A DNA stretch of 64,000 nucleotides, taken from NCBI GenBank assembly GCA_002633025.1, contig NMRB01002150.1, positions 1 to 64,000 of the forward strand, given 5' to 3'. Below are positions 32,942 through 41,699 of this stretch, piece by piece. The notes beneath the pieces were generated by a model. It was not told the DNA's origin. It saw only the letters and a list, made by a program, of their open reading frames with translations, and made no database searches. Positions within the stretch are counted from its first letter, which is position 1. Every line of letters begins with the position of its first letter. Source of the DNA: Notospermus geniculatus. Its lineage: Eukaryota > Nemertea > Pilidiophora > Heteronemertea > Lineidae. A program made the position numbers and the translations under genes.

Positions 32942-33760
32942 TCACAACGCAGTCGAAGTGGCAGCAAAGCTGATGACGACTGAGTACTGAATATCCGCTC
33001 CATTAAATTTTACTTTTTTATTTTTTTCATCAGTGATCCAAAGCCTTAATTTGTTAAATCTGTCTTTGCAAGGTCTTGGTGTTGTTAAATTACCGAAGTT
33101 GTATTGTAGCATTTCTCCAAAATCACATTCTTTAATTGGTAATCTGGCTAATATATCACTTCTTTTACCATTTTCAAGTGTATGTTCTGTGTTAATTATA
33201 TCACAGTGAATAACGAAATAATCAAAAGGTCTGAAATTAATTGGTTTGTCACCCAGTATTACCCCCTTTGATCTATCTTTTGCTTTTGGTCCGACATATC
33301 TATTATCAAGGCCTAATAATTTTTTAGAATGCTCCTCTATAAGAATTTTGTAATCTTCAACAGTTTTTCCTCTAGCTATCATAAATGTAATTTGTATCTT
33401 GGCGTCATATGGTCGTAAATCAAATGAAATCTTGTTTCTGTCCATACCTTTTGTTTGTAATTGATTTTTGAATTCCTTGTTGAATAAAGGCAATGTATAG
33501 AATCCATCTGGTATAATAATATGTTTTCCACACCGGTCTTCATAAATAACAAATCTAGTATTATCCCTTTTGGTTGAAATATTGTAAAATGTGCAAGGTA
33601 TTCCTGCATAAACAATTCTGATGCTTTCTACATTATTTACTTCCTCATCTAATTGAACTGTTAAATCATTTGCTTCTTGGCCAGGATAATCCTTTGAATC
33701 AATCAATAGAAGTTTTTCATGTCTCATTCGTGAAACGACGTAGTCGTGAACTTTGTTCAT
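32942..33760 (-). CDS. Polinton minor capsid (penton-like) protein
   Basis: 272 aa, intact. N-terminal LIDSKDYPG and IPDGFYTL; C-terminal FDYFVIHCDIINTEHTLENG, SDILARLPI, FNKLRLWITDEKNKKV and a closing VVISF strand. This is the usual single-jelly-roll penton pattern of Polintons and adenovirus-like capsids. It would form the capsid vertices together with the double-jelly-roll protein at 38902-40347. Its ATG follows immediately on the TAA of the upstream gene (33761): the junction is AATAAATG. A frameshifted paralogue lies at 30811-31891. Confidence 0.75.
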   Translation of the reverse strand: MNKVHDYVVSRMRHEKLLLIDSKDYPGQEANDLTVQLDEEVNNVESIRIVYAGIPCTFYNISTKRDNTRFVIYEDRCGKHIIIPDGFYTLPLFNKEFKNQLQTKGMDRNKISFDLRPYDAKIQITFMIARGKTVEDYKILIEEHSKKLLGLDNRYVGPKAKDRSKGVILGDKPINFRPFDYFVIHCDIINTEHTLENGKRSDILARLPIKECDFGEMLQYNFGNLTTPRPCKDRFNKLRLWITDEKNKKVKFNGADIQYSVVISFAATSTAL

Positions 33761-34216
33761 TTATTCCATAGAAAATAACACTTTACTCTTTGTTTTTTGT
33801 GATTGTGTTGTATTATGATTTTGTGTATTTTGTGTTACTGGAATTTGGGCTACTTTAGGTTGTAATTTAAAAACTTTATACTTTCCCCACTTAATCCAAA
33901 CTAATAAACCACCAACAATTAAAACTGTTGGTATTAACAACCATGAGAAATTATTTTCAGAGTGGGGTTGTGACTTCGTCGGGTCAGCTCTGGCTTCACC
34001 TGCATCATCAGCAATCGTTTCCAGCGGCTGATTGGCCTTTTCAATCTTAACGGGAGTAGAGTTCACCTGGTTCAATAAATCCTGTTTTCTCTTTTTAAAT
34101 TCTTGAGACCTTCTCCCTAATTCTCTACTCCACGCTATTTGAGCTTCTGATCTAGGTTTTTTGGGGGGTGCTGTCACCTTCTCCGTTTGCTGCTCCGTTG
34201 GGTTCTCCACTTCCAT
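33761..34216 (-). CDS. Polinton single-pass membrane protein (151 aa)
   Basis: Basic N-terminal half with SEAQIAWSRELGRRSQEFKK, then one clear membrane segment at about residues 92-108 (WLLIPTVLIVGGLLVWI), then a polar Thr/Asn/Gln-rich tail. I recognise the A-W-x-x-E-L-G-R-R-S-Q motif from unnamed proteins of animal Polintons next to capsid genes. It is probably a virion or membrane component. It begins at TATAAATGG, and its stop abuts the ATG of the penton gene. Confidence 0.6.
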   Translation of the reverse strand: MEVENPTEQQTEKVTAPPKKPRSEAQIAWSRELGRRSQEFKKRKQDLLNQVNSTPVKIEKANQPLETIADDAGEARADPTKSQPHSENNFSWLLIPTVLIVGGLLVWIKWGKYKVFKLQPKVAQIPVTQNTQNHNTTQSQKTKSKVLFSME

Positions 34217-34839
34217 TTATAACCAAAGAAGTTTCGCTTGAGCAATTTCCAAATGTAATTAAACTTGTAGATGCAACAGCCATTAAAGATCCCATTTAAA
34301 GATCCCATCACAGTTAACCATCCTGTCCATCTATCCATTTCACTATTTACAATGTAGTCATTTCTTAAGTCTTCATAAAGCTTATCTTCATCACTAATAG
34401 GAAGAAGCCAAGTTGCTAGTTTAGAATAAGATTTAAGTACCATCTTACCAAAAGTGTCATTAATTCTAGCTGATATTGTGCTTGTGTAAAGCCTGTGATA
34501 TTTTATTAAGTCTTTTTCAAACATATTGTCAAGGTCTTGAAAAGTTAGTTGTTTATTAAGAAACTCCTTTGTTTTACCAGTTGCAACTAAAATCTCTAAA
34601 TCTGCTTTAGCTTGTTTACCTTGTTCAGACAACAGTTGACAAGGATTCTGACTAGGAATGACAAAATTTTGACTAGGATTAACTGGTAGTTGGTTTTGTT
34701 GAATTTTAGTTAAACCTAGTTGATTTTTAGTTGGAGCTAGTTGGTAACTGCTAGTTGGTTGTTGGTAACTGTTAGCAGGTAAAACACCCATATTTTTCAT
34801 TACATTATCTACAGCTTGCATCTCGGCGTTATTCATCAT
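34174..34839 (-). CDS. Polinton conserved protein of unknown function (221 aa)
   Basis: A Gln/Asn/Pro-rich N-terminus (residues 20-65) is followed by a helical domain (LTFQDLDNMFEKDLIKYHRLY...). The start is TTAAATGATG. A 13-bp tandem duplication at about 34285-34310 (TAAAGATCCCATT twice) changes the frame near residue 180. The last 40 residues, which become Trp/Lys/Arg-rich, and the 43-bp overlap with the next gene may therefore not be original. Its position in the capsid block suggests a structural role. Confidence 0.55.
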   Translation of the reverse strand: MMNNAEMQAVDNVMKNMGVLPANSYQQPTSSYQLAPTKNQLGLTKIQQNQLPVNPSQNFVIPSQNPCQLLSEQGKQAKADLEILVATGKTKEFLNKQLTFQDLDNMFEKDLIKYHRLYTSTISARINDTFGKMVLKSYSKLATWLLPISDEDKLYEDLRNDYIVNSEMDRWTGWLTVMGSLNGIFNGCCIYKFNYIWKLLKRNFFGYKWKWRTQRSSKRRR

Positions 34840-35450
34840 TTAATTAACAAGAAATCGCGAGGAAATTGTAATCTCAACACCAGTTTTGCATTTCTATTGT
34901 CTTTTAACTCTTTTAGTACCTCATTTCTGTCTTCTTTAGGGATAATAGCGTTTTCTTCTAAAGCTTGTTTCATTGCATTTTCATCTTTGTTAAAGAAAAG
35001 CACCAGTAATCTGATATTCTCTCTAAAATCCTTAACAATTGAATTGTACTTTTGAATTAATACCCAAGTGGTAATACCAAAGTGTCTTCCCGAAAATGCT
35101 AAATTACATAACTCTGTTGCTTTCTTTTTGCTATCTTGTAAATTGGCGCAATCATCATTTATAAATAAGGTATTTGTTCCTTTGAAAATTTGTAAACATG
35201 CATAGAGAACATCGTTGATATTTGTTTTTACATATGACGGGTTCAGAACGATGAAATTTTCATCTTTAAAAATCCATTGGCGGTTATACGTTTTATTATA
35301 ATAAAACGTTGGGCAAAATAAAACAATATTATCATAAAAGCCTAGATATGTTGTTTCCAGCCAATCAAGCACAAAATGTGTTTTCCCACAATTTGTTACC
35401 CCTGAAATAATAGCATTGTAAGGTTCAAAGATAAGTAAGTCGGTTTTCAT
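34836..35450 (-). CDS. Polinton genome-packaging ATPase (FtsK/HerA, A32-like)
   Basis: 204 aa, intact. Walker A is GVTNCGKTHF (residues 17-26), Walker B is TLFINDDCAN (about 94-103), and FSGRHFGITTWVLIQK follows as the sensor region. This matches the DNA-packaging ATPases of Polintons, virophages and large DNA viruses, which pump the genome into capsids. ATG context is GATAAATG. Only 15 bp separate its ATG from the ATG (35466) of the divergent gene on the plus strand. It overlaps the next gene by 4 bp. Confidence 0.9.
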   Translation of the reverse strand: MKTDLLIFEPYNAIISGVTNCGKTHFVLDWLETTYLGFYDNIVLFCPTFYYNKTYNRQWIFKDENFIVLNPSYVKTNINDVLYACLQIFKGTNTLFINDDCANLQDSKKKATELCNLAFSGRHFGITTWVLIQKYNSIVKDFRENIRLLVLFFNKDENAMKQALEENAIIPKEDRNEVLKELKDNRNAKLVLRLQFPRDFLLIK

Positions 35451-35465
35451 TTATCATAAATAACA

Positions 35466-37186
35466 ATGTGGCAAGATGGTACAGTACAGGTCACAATTGA
35501 CATCCCTACGGCTTCGCGTAAGTTACTGGTAAGTTACGCGAAACTTACCCGTAACTCACGGCTTTGGTTTCACGTAACTCACTGCGTAACTCGCCAAAAT
35601 CGCGTAACTCGCCTCGTAAATCACTGTGTAGCTAGCGAAATTCGCGTAACTCACCGCGTAGCTCACCTCGTAAGTTACGCGTAACATAGCTCGTGAGTTG
35701 TTGCGTAAGTTACGAGTGACTTGCACGTAACTTACGCGAATTTAGGGATGTCAATTGTGACCTGTACTGTAACATAATATTTACTCAAATAACTTTAACA
35801 CCAGAGAAACCACCAAACCACAGAGTGGCGTTTCACGAAGAGCCGATCGACCATAAACCACCAAAAGAGCCAAAACCTGTTAAAAGGCCTGAAATTATTA
35901 AAGATATGGATATTTTACAATTTAAAGTTTATGTTACAGAAACAAGATATTTCTGGGTTAATTTACCAGACGTTGTACCAAGTAGTATTAACTTTACAAG
36001 AAAAGAAGATGTTATACGTTTTAAAAGGAAATCATTAACGTTCTACCAAAATCAATATAACATGGTAATTTGGTGCGTAACAGCTGGTTGTGGAATATCA
36101 CTTACTGATTTGAACCACGAGCAGCCACTGATTAATACAATTTACAGATTTCATTTGTATTATCAAGTTAATAAAATACTAAAATACTTACAAATACCAA
36201 GACCAGGTGAAACAGATTTCAATCCCATAAATAATCACATAAACATGAGAAATTATGATTTTATAAAGAAAGAGTTTGGAATAAGTGACCATCAGGAGTT
36301 TTACATTGATGAACCCTGGCCTTATGATTATAATCCTAATCTTAGTTTCTGGAAAGGAATAACTGTTACTTCTGGGGGTCATCCTAAAAAATATCCACAT
36401 ATGTTTAAAAAAGATTGGGATGAAGGTGTAAGACTCATGAGAAAAGAACATGATCCACCAGCTTTCTTTTACAAGCATATAGCAGATGAAAGAGGTGAGA
36501 AAACATTTGATGTTCTAAAACAAACTGATTATCCCAGATATTTGAAATTCATACCTAAGACTTGTAACAAGTTAACACCAGCCGGAATTCAAAGACTAAA
36601 CGATTCAATCAGAACATTTGTTTATTGTGTTTTAGGAGCACAAGCTGATGCTAAAACTGCAATAATTGGAAGTTTTGGAACTGATCTTGACGCGCAAAAA
36701 CAATTTCTTAAACTGTTGAATGATTCTATAAATAAACACGCTGATATTCCAACTTCTATTGCAAGATATCAAAAAGCAATAAGTGATACGCATGTTAGAT
36801 TAGATTATGTAATTGGCCCAGGTTTACACATCATAAGTTCAAACATGATCTTAGAAGTTGGTAAAATAGAAAATTATAACAATAACATTTTGATAGCTTC
36901 TAAAAATATGGTTCCTGGAAAGAATGACATAAATAAAGAAAAAAGAAGACTTTCACCATTAATGGAAGGATCACCAGTTAAAACAATTAGAACTCGGGCT
37001 AACCACGACAAAGTCAAAGATGAAATAGCAAAGCCGCGACAGAGTCAAACCGACAAAACTACAGACACCAAAACTACAGAGGTTAAAACACACGACACTG
37101 TCGAAGCCAAAACTCATGAAAATATAAAGTTCGCGTTATATGGTGTAACTGGTGGATTAGTTGGTTTAGCATTACTTCTGCGTTAA
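35466..37186 (+). pseudogene. Polinton conserved C-terminally anchored protein, start region split by a TIR element
   Basis: The long frame is open from the right edge of the insert (35770) to 37186. The first ATG within reach is at 35466, five codons before the insertion, in a frame that would match if the 288-bp element and one TA were absent. In the present sequence only a GTG at 35825 heads the frame (453 aa). Contents: a beta-rich first half (YVTETRYFWVNLPD, FYIDEPWPYDYNPN), a helical middle (TRTFVYCVLGAQAD-like), a basic linker and a C-terminal membrane segment (FALYGVTGGLVGLALLLR). Unknown function; probably virion-associated. Confidence 0.72.
35482..35769. mobile_element. 288-bp TA-flanked TIR element with GTAACTC repeats
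   Basis: Ends CAGTACAGGTCACAATTGAC and its complement lie inside TA (35480-35481 and 35770-35771). The interior is built of many GCGTAACTCG/GTAAGTTACG units in both orientations. The Tc1/mariner-type TA target is an inference. It lies five codons into the plus-strand gene starting at 35466. Confidence 0.9.
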
Positions 37187-37216
37187 TCCTGAAAGGTGAG
37201 CAATTCTGCTCATTAA

Positions 37217-38883
37217 ATGGCTGAAGGAGGTGAACCTGATTTAGAAATGGCTGAAATGTCTGAAGGGATGAGGCTTAAACTAAAACTGATAGAATACTTA
37301 GTGAGGTATCTTTTAGAGGTGATGATAATGCTCAATATGACACTGGTGCACATTTATCCGGAGAGGATAGTTTAGGACCAGCACCTAGAGCAATAGATCG
37401 TGAATTATTTAGTAGAGAAATAGAGTTAACAGAAAATGAAAAAGATCTTGAGAGACAACTTAAAAATGTAGGTTGGGAAGCTACAAAAACGGGTTTAAGA
37501 GCAGTATCTGATAAAATTGAGGTATCAGGAGATGAAATATTTTTCTATCCGGATCCAAGAAGTTTTAATGTTAATGATATGGCATCAACTTACTTTAAAA
37601 ATGTAGAACATGATAAATCTTTACGTTTAACCAAGCAAAGGAATGGTGGTAATTTATTTGATTTTGACGGTTTATCATCCCGATATAGTAAAAAATTTGC
37701 TAAATATTTTAAGAGACTTCATGAAACACCAGATGAAACACCACCCACTTTACGACCTCCCGATTCACGACCACTCACTCTAGCCGCTTTACAACCCCCC
37801 ACTTTACAATCCCCCACTTTACAATCCCCCACTTCAACACCACCACCTCCACCTATGGATAATGACCCTTCCAGACATAGCAAAGCTGAACCACAAAAGG
37901 AACCAGTTCTAGATGAGTCATTTGAAAAGCTGATAGAAATGTTTGGGGGTTTAGATGTTAGTATCAAAGTCAAAACCACGCCAGATCGGGAAAGCATTGA
38001 AACTCAGACTGATGTAGTCGAATTACCAGCCATCAAGCAAATAAAAAACCTTTGGGATACAAGTGAAGAAGAACTGAAAGCAACAGGTTATTTTTCAGAA
38101 AAAGCTTTCAGAGAGTTGAAACGTCAGTTAAAAGCGGTTGATGATGTAGCTAAACTTCAACTAGAAAAACATAATATGGAACAAGAATTACATAAAAAAA
38201 TTAATGAAATGGACATTAAACTAAAAAATTTACAAAGAGACTTTGTAGCCTCTGTTGAAGAAGATCACTATGAAATAGAGGAATTAAAAAAGCAGATAAC
38301 TAAAGTGGCAGAAGAGAAAGGAAAAGTAATAGAAAAATTAATCATGGAAAGAAAGAAGATATTTGAACTGAATGTTAAGCAAGAGTCACAGATAAGAAGA
38401 ATTAAAAACTTAATTACTGATGTCTTAAAAAATCCAGAATCTGAAATACCATTAAAAGACAGAATTAGAGCACTTTTTAAACTTGAAGGGTTAACAATTG
38501 GTGCTGTCATAACTGCAGTTACAATGTTTTTCACAACTTTAGGTTTAGCAATCAGTAACAGTTTAAAACCATCACCCTCACCGGCCCCGAGTCCATCTCC
38601 TAAACCATCTCCTAAACCATCTCCTAAATCAGATATTCCCAATAAAGTGAAAGAAGGCTTAAAGAAATTTGCAGAGTGGTTAAAGGAATTAGCAAAGAAG
38701 TCAGCAGCGTCTTTACCAGGAATAATCGGAGCAATAGTTTCATTTATCTTAAAATCTGCTGGTGCTGCTGTTGGATTTTTAGCGGAACATTTAATTATAC
38801 TTGTTGTTATTATTGTTAGTTCTATAGTGTATGGCCTTATTGAGTCAGCTTCGCTGTTACGTAGTAAGGGGTTAAAAAAGTGA
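37217..38883 (+). pseudogene. Polinton coiled-coil membrane protein (frameshift near the start)
   Basis: The expected start (CATTAAATGGCTGAAGG, 37217) opens a short frame. The main frame is open from 37279 and runs to 38883, with its first ATG only at 37579 (434 aa). The two are out of phase, so a frameshift lies near 37250-37290. The main frame has a Pro-rich region (residues about 45-100), a long coiled coil (about 165-290), a membrane segment (LTIGAVITAVTMFFTTLGLA), a SPKPSPKPSP linker and a second hydrophobic region (AEHLIILVVIIVSSIVYG). This architecture recurs in animal Polintons. Unknown role, probably in the virion. Confidence 0.7.
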
Positions 38884-38901
38884 AAAATAAACGTTAAATA
38901 A

Positions 38902-40347
38902 ATGGCAACAGGAAGGATACTAAACACTAACAGAAATAGTAGAGTTCCGTTAGCTTTAAAAGCTGATAGACAGCACCATGTTATAACAAATAATCCATCT
39001 TCAGCTAATCCTAAAGAGGTATTATACATAAGAGTTCCAAGATTAACGGAAAATACTTTCTTTGTTCCAGATTCATTTTATTTAACAGCTGATGTTGACA
39101 TTTCAGGTCATGGAAGTAATTATGTGGTTAATAATCTTGGTAGAAATCTGATTTCAAAACTAGTTGTAAAATGGGGAACAGAAGCAATCTTTGAACTTGA
39201 TAGTTATAACTTGTATTCCACTTTTAAAGATTTATGGTTAACTGAAAAAGAAAGAGATAATTTAGTATTTCAAGGAATACAACACAAGAATTTAAGACAA
39301 TTAAGATCAGGAGTTGCTGAAGCAAATGTAAGTGGAGAAACAACAACACAGAAACTACTTAAAACAGTATTTGATAAGAAATACAAGATTCCTTTAGATT
39401 TTGAATTAATGTCAACACATGCTCCATTGTATTCATCGTATCCATGACGTAGGCCCAGGCCTACGTGACCAAGGTGACGTTGTGACGTTGCGTCTTTTTG
39501 CCCACCAGCTTCTTCAGCAAAGCAATGAAATTTGCCCACCACCCTTGCGTCATTTGCCCACCACCCTTGCGACGTCAGCAATGGCGGACACTGTCGGAGT
39601 TACGTCACGGATACGATGAATAAATTTCCTATCAGTGAAGATATTATTTTTGAAATAACTCTAGCACCAAAAGAAGATATAATTGTTAGTGGTTCTACAG
39701 CAAATATGAATTATAAGTTAGACAATTTATGTTTAGAATATGACACTATGACAAGTGAAGTGTTAGCCAACCAACTAAGTAATAATTATAATGCAGGGTT
39801 TTCAATTATTTATGATTGGGTTGATCACTTTAAAACTGCTAGTGTTTCAGAAACTGAAACATTAATTAATGAAAATTTAAATTTCCCTAGAAGATCATTA
39901 AAAGGTGTTTTACTTTTATTTATCACAGATCATGCAGATGGTACAAGAGATTCAGAAAAATTTGAAAACCCTGGGATAACTAAAGTTAAGGTTACAATTG
40001 AAGGTATTGGAAATAAAATATATCCGGAAGGAATGAGAACGCTGGATCAATGGGCAGAAATTAAGAAACACTTCATGAGTGAAAATAATAAAATAACTGA
40101 TGATTGCTACATGAATATCGAAAAATATTATGGTGATAAAAACCATTATGCTTTATGGATTGATTTTAGAACTACAGAGGACAACACTTTGCATGGTTCT
40201 GGTAGAAAACTTCAAAACACAAAAGACGGAATACAATTGGCTATTACGAAAGAATCAGGAAAAGGGCCATACAAAATGCACATTTTCGTTGTTTCTGATG
40301 CACAAGTGAATATAAGCAATCAACAATTAGCTTCAGTACAATACTAA
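38902..40347 (+). pseudogene. MCP: Polinton major capsid protein (double jelly roll), interrupted
   Basis: The N-terminal part (38902-39431) contains FFVPDSFYLTADVDISG and LVVKWGTEAIFELDSYNLY. The C-terminal part (39616-40347) has ISEDIIFEITLAPKEDII, PRRSLKGVLLLFITD, HYALWIDFRTTEDNTLHG and the terminal HIFVVSDAQVNISNQQLASV, typical of Polinton MCPs. The two halves are in the same frame but are parted by about 190 bp with inverted ends and a stop at 39445. About 420 codons in total without the insert, somewhat short for the family. Start context TAAATAAATGG. Confidence 0.83.
39432..39620. mobile_element. short TIR insertion in the major capsid gene
   Basis: ATTCATCGTATCC at 39431-39443 and GGATACGATGAAT at 39609-39621 form inverted ends. 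The similarity continues into TGACGTA, and the interior is GC-rich, unlike the Polinton. Exact borders and target duplication are uncertain. No plausible splice sites were seen that would make it an intron. Confidence 0.75.
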
Positions 40348-40371
40348 ACTTCGTGATTTTCTGCTAAATAA

Positions 40372-40614
40372 ATGGCAGAAGTGGGGATGAACAAGAATGA
40401 TATCATAAATACTTTATATCGCAGTACTTTATTAGCTGGAGTAACAATTGGTTATTCTTATGTCCTTAAGAGATTTCTTAAGATAAACATAGGCTCTCCA
40501 AGTCAAGCTAATTTAGAAGAAATTTTTAAACTCGGCGGTGTTGTAGCCATAAGTAATATGAGTTTGGACTATTTATATCAACAAGGAATTATTCCACAAA
40601 ATATAGTTAAATAA
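40372..40614 (+). CDS. Polinton small membrane protein (80 aa)
   Basis: Two hydrophobic segments (LLAGVTIGYSYVL and LGGVVAISNMSLDYLY) and a conserved-looking end, YQQGIIPQN. Small proteins of this shape accompany the MCP gene in animal Polintons. It follows MCP by 24 bp and starts at TAAATAAATGG. Probably a membrane or virion component; not characterised. Confidence 0.62.
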   Translation: MAEVGMNKNDIINTLYRSTLLAGVTIGYSYVLKRFLKINIGSPSQANLEEIFKLGGVVAISNMSLDYLYQQGIIPQNIVK

Positions 40615-40629
40615 ATTTAACGATTTTAA

Positions 40630-41317
40630 ATGCAGCGAAGTATAATCATTAACCAAAAATTAAAGAAAAAATTAAAACTACTTGAAACTACTGAGTTAAT
40701 CAATCGCAGAGCGGCACCGAAGGTGAATCATAGTCGAACCTGTATAGGTGATAATTTGTGCTGCGGAGAAACAAAACCGCTTGAAGAATTTTCTCCTTCT
40801 GCTTTAAAATGTATTTGTAAAAAATGCGCTAGAAAAATAGCAGAAAGGAATAGACAAGAAAAAATAGATGATGATGAAGATAGATATATTTATGAGAAAA
40901 TAAGAAACACTATTTCAAGAGTAGGAATATTTTCATCTGTTCTGAAATGTGGTGAAAAATTCTTTTATGATTGGGTTAAATCTCAAAGTAAAGATCCGTT
41001 TAATGAACATTTTGATCACGTTATTCCAATTCACTTTTTTAAGCAATTCTCTAATGCTTCACCTTTCTTGGAAATTAGAGATAGTTGGATTAATATTATG
41101 CCTTTAAATGCAACAGAGAATCTTAAAAAGAGCACTAAAGTAGATTTTGATTTATTTCAAAAGCAGCTAGAATAAAGCAAGAGAATTTATTGAAAATTAT
41201 GTGTTTGAAAACGATGATGAATTCGACGATATGTTTAATCACTTTGATGAAATACAGTTTACTTTTGATAAATTAAATGGCTGCTATTGGGATGATGATC
41301 GGTGGTGCTTTAGTTAA
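40630..41317 (+). pseudogene. Polinton zinc-ribbon/HNH protein 1 (frame shift near C-terminus)
   Basis: The main frame 40630-41175 (181 aa) has four Cys forming a ribbon (CIGDNLCCG, then CICKKC). An HNH-like core follows: HFDHVIPIHFF, then WINIMPLNATENLKKS. Right after its stop a shifted frame (41177-41317) continues with KAREFIENYVF and an acidic stretch. The same tail motif follows the HNH core in protein 2 (41689-43120), so this is probably its lost C-terminus, overlapping the next gene. Likely a DNA endonuclease, with a role in replication intermediates or packaging unproven. Start TTTTAAATG. Confidence 0.7.
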
Positions 41318-41699
41318 TGCATTTGCTTTTACAGGTTCTGGCTACTTGTTTAAAACGTTAGATAAAGATGGTTATGAAACTGAAATGAAAAGACATGATC
41401 TTGCTCAAGAAAATTTACAGAAACCAACATCTAAATGGGAAGAACGTAGAAAACAAACAATAGACTTTGTTAATCTTGAATTAAAGAAAGAACAACAATC
41501 AGCTCATGATTTTAGAGAAGCTGATTCTGCTTTAGATTTATACAATTATTATCATCCAACTCAAAAAATTCAGTTACCTAAAAAACCTAGATTAAGTGAT
41601 TATTATCAACCAAGTACAAATATGAAACATTATGAATATTTGTGGATAATTGGCGGTTTAACCGGTACTGGTTTAATTATTTGGTGGTTCATGAAGTAA
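41277..41699 (+). CDS. Polinton membrane protein with N- and C-terminal hydrophobic segments (140 aa)
   Basis: N-terminal MAAIGMMIGGALVNAFAFTG, a charged helical middle (KWEERRKQTIDFVNLELKK), a PKLSDYYQPS-like turn and a C-terminal membrane segment (LWIIGGLTGTGLIIWWF). Homologous-looking proteins are frequent in animal Polintons. Start AAATTAAATGG. It is the last gene of the plus-strand block, and its stop overlaps the end of the convergent minus-strand HNH gene 2 by 11 bp. Confidence 0.65.
   Translation: MAAIGMMIGGALVNAFAFTGSGYLFKTLDKDGYETEMKRHDLAQENLQKPTSKWEERRKQTIDFVNLELKKEQQSAHDFREADSALDLYNYYHPTQKIQLPKKPRLSDYYQPSTNMKHYEYLWIIGGLTGTGLIIWWFMK

Noticed and set aside
38268-39029. Minus-strand 253-aa hydrophobic ORF
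   Set aside because: Antisense to the coiled-coil membrane protein and MCP start; its composition is the complement of the real genes.
39431-39621. The MCP insert as a spliceosomal intron
   Set aside because: No matching GT-AG pair keeps the frame, and the segment has inverted ends typical of a TIR element.
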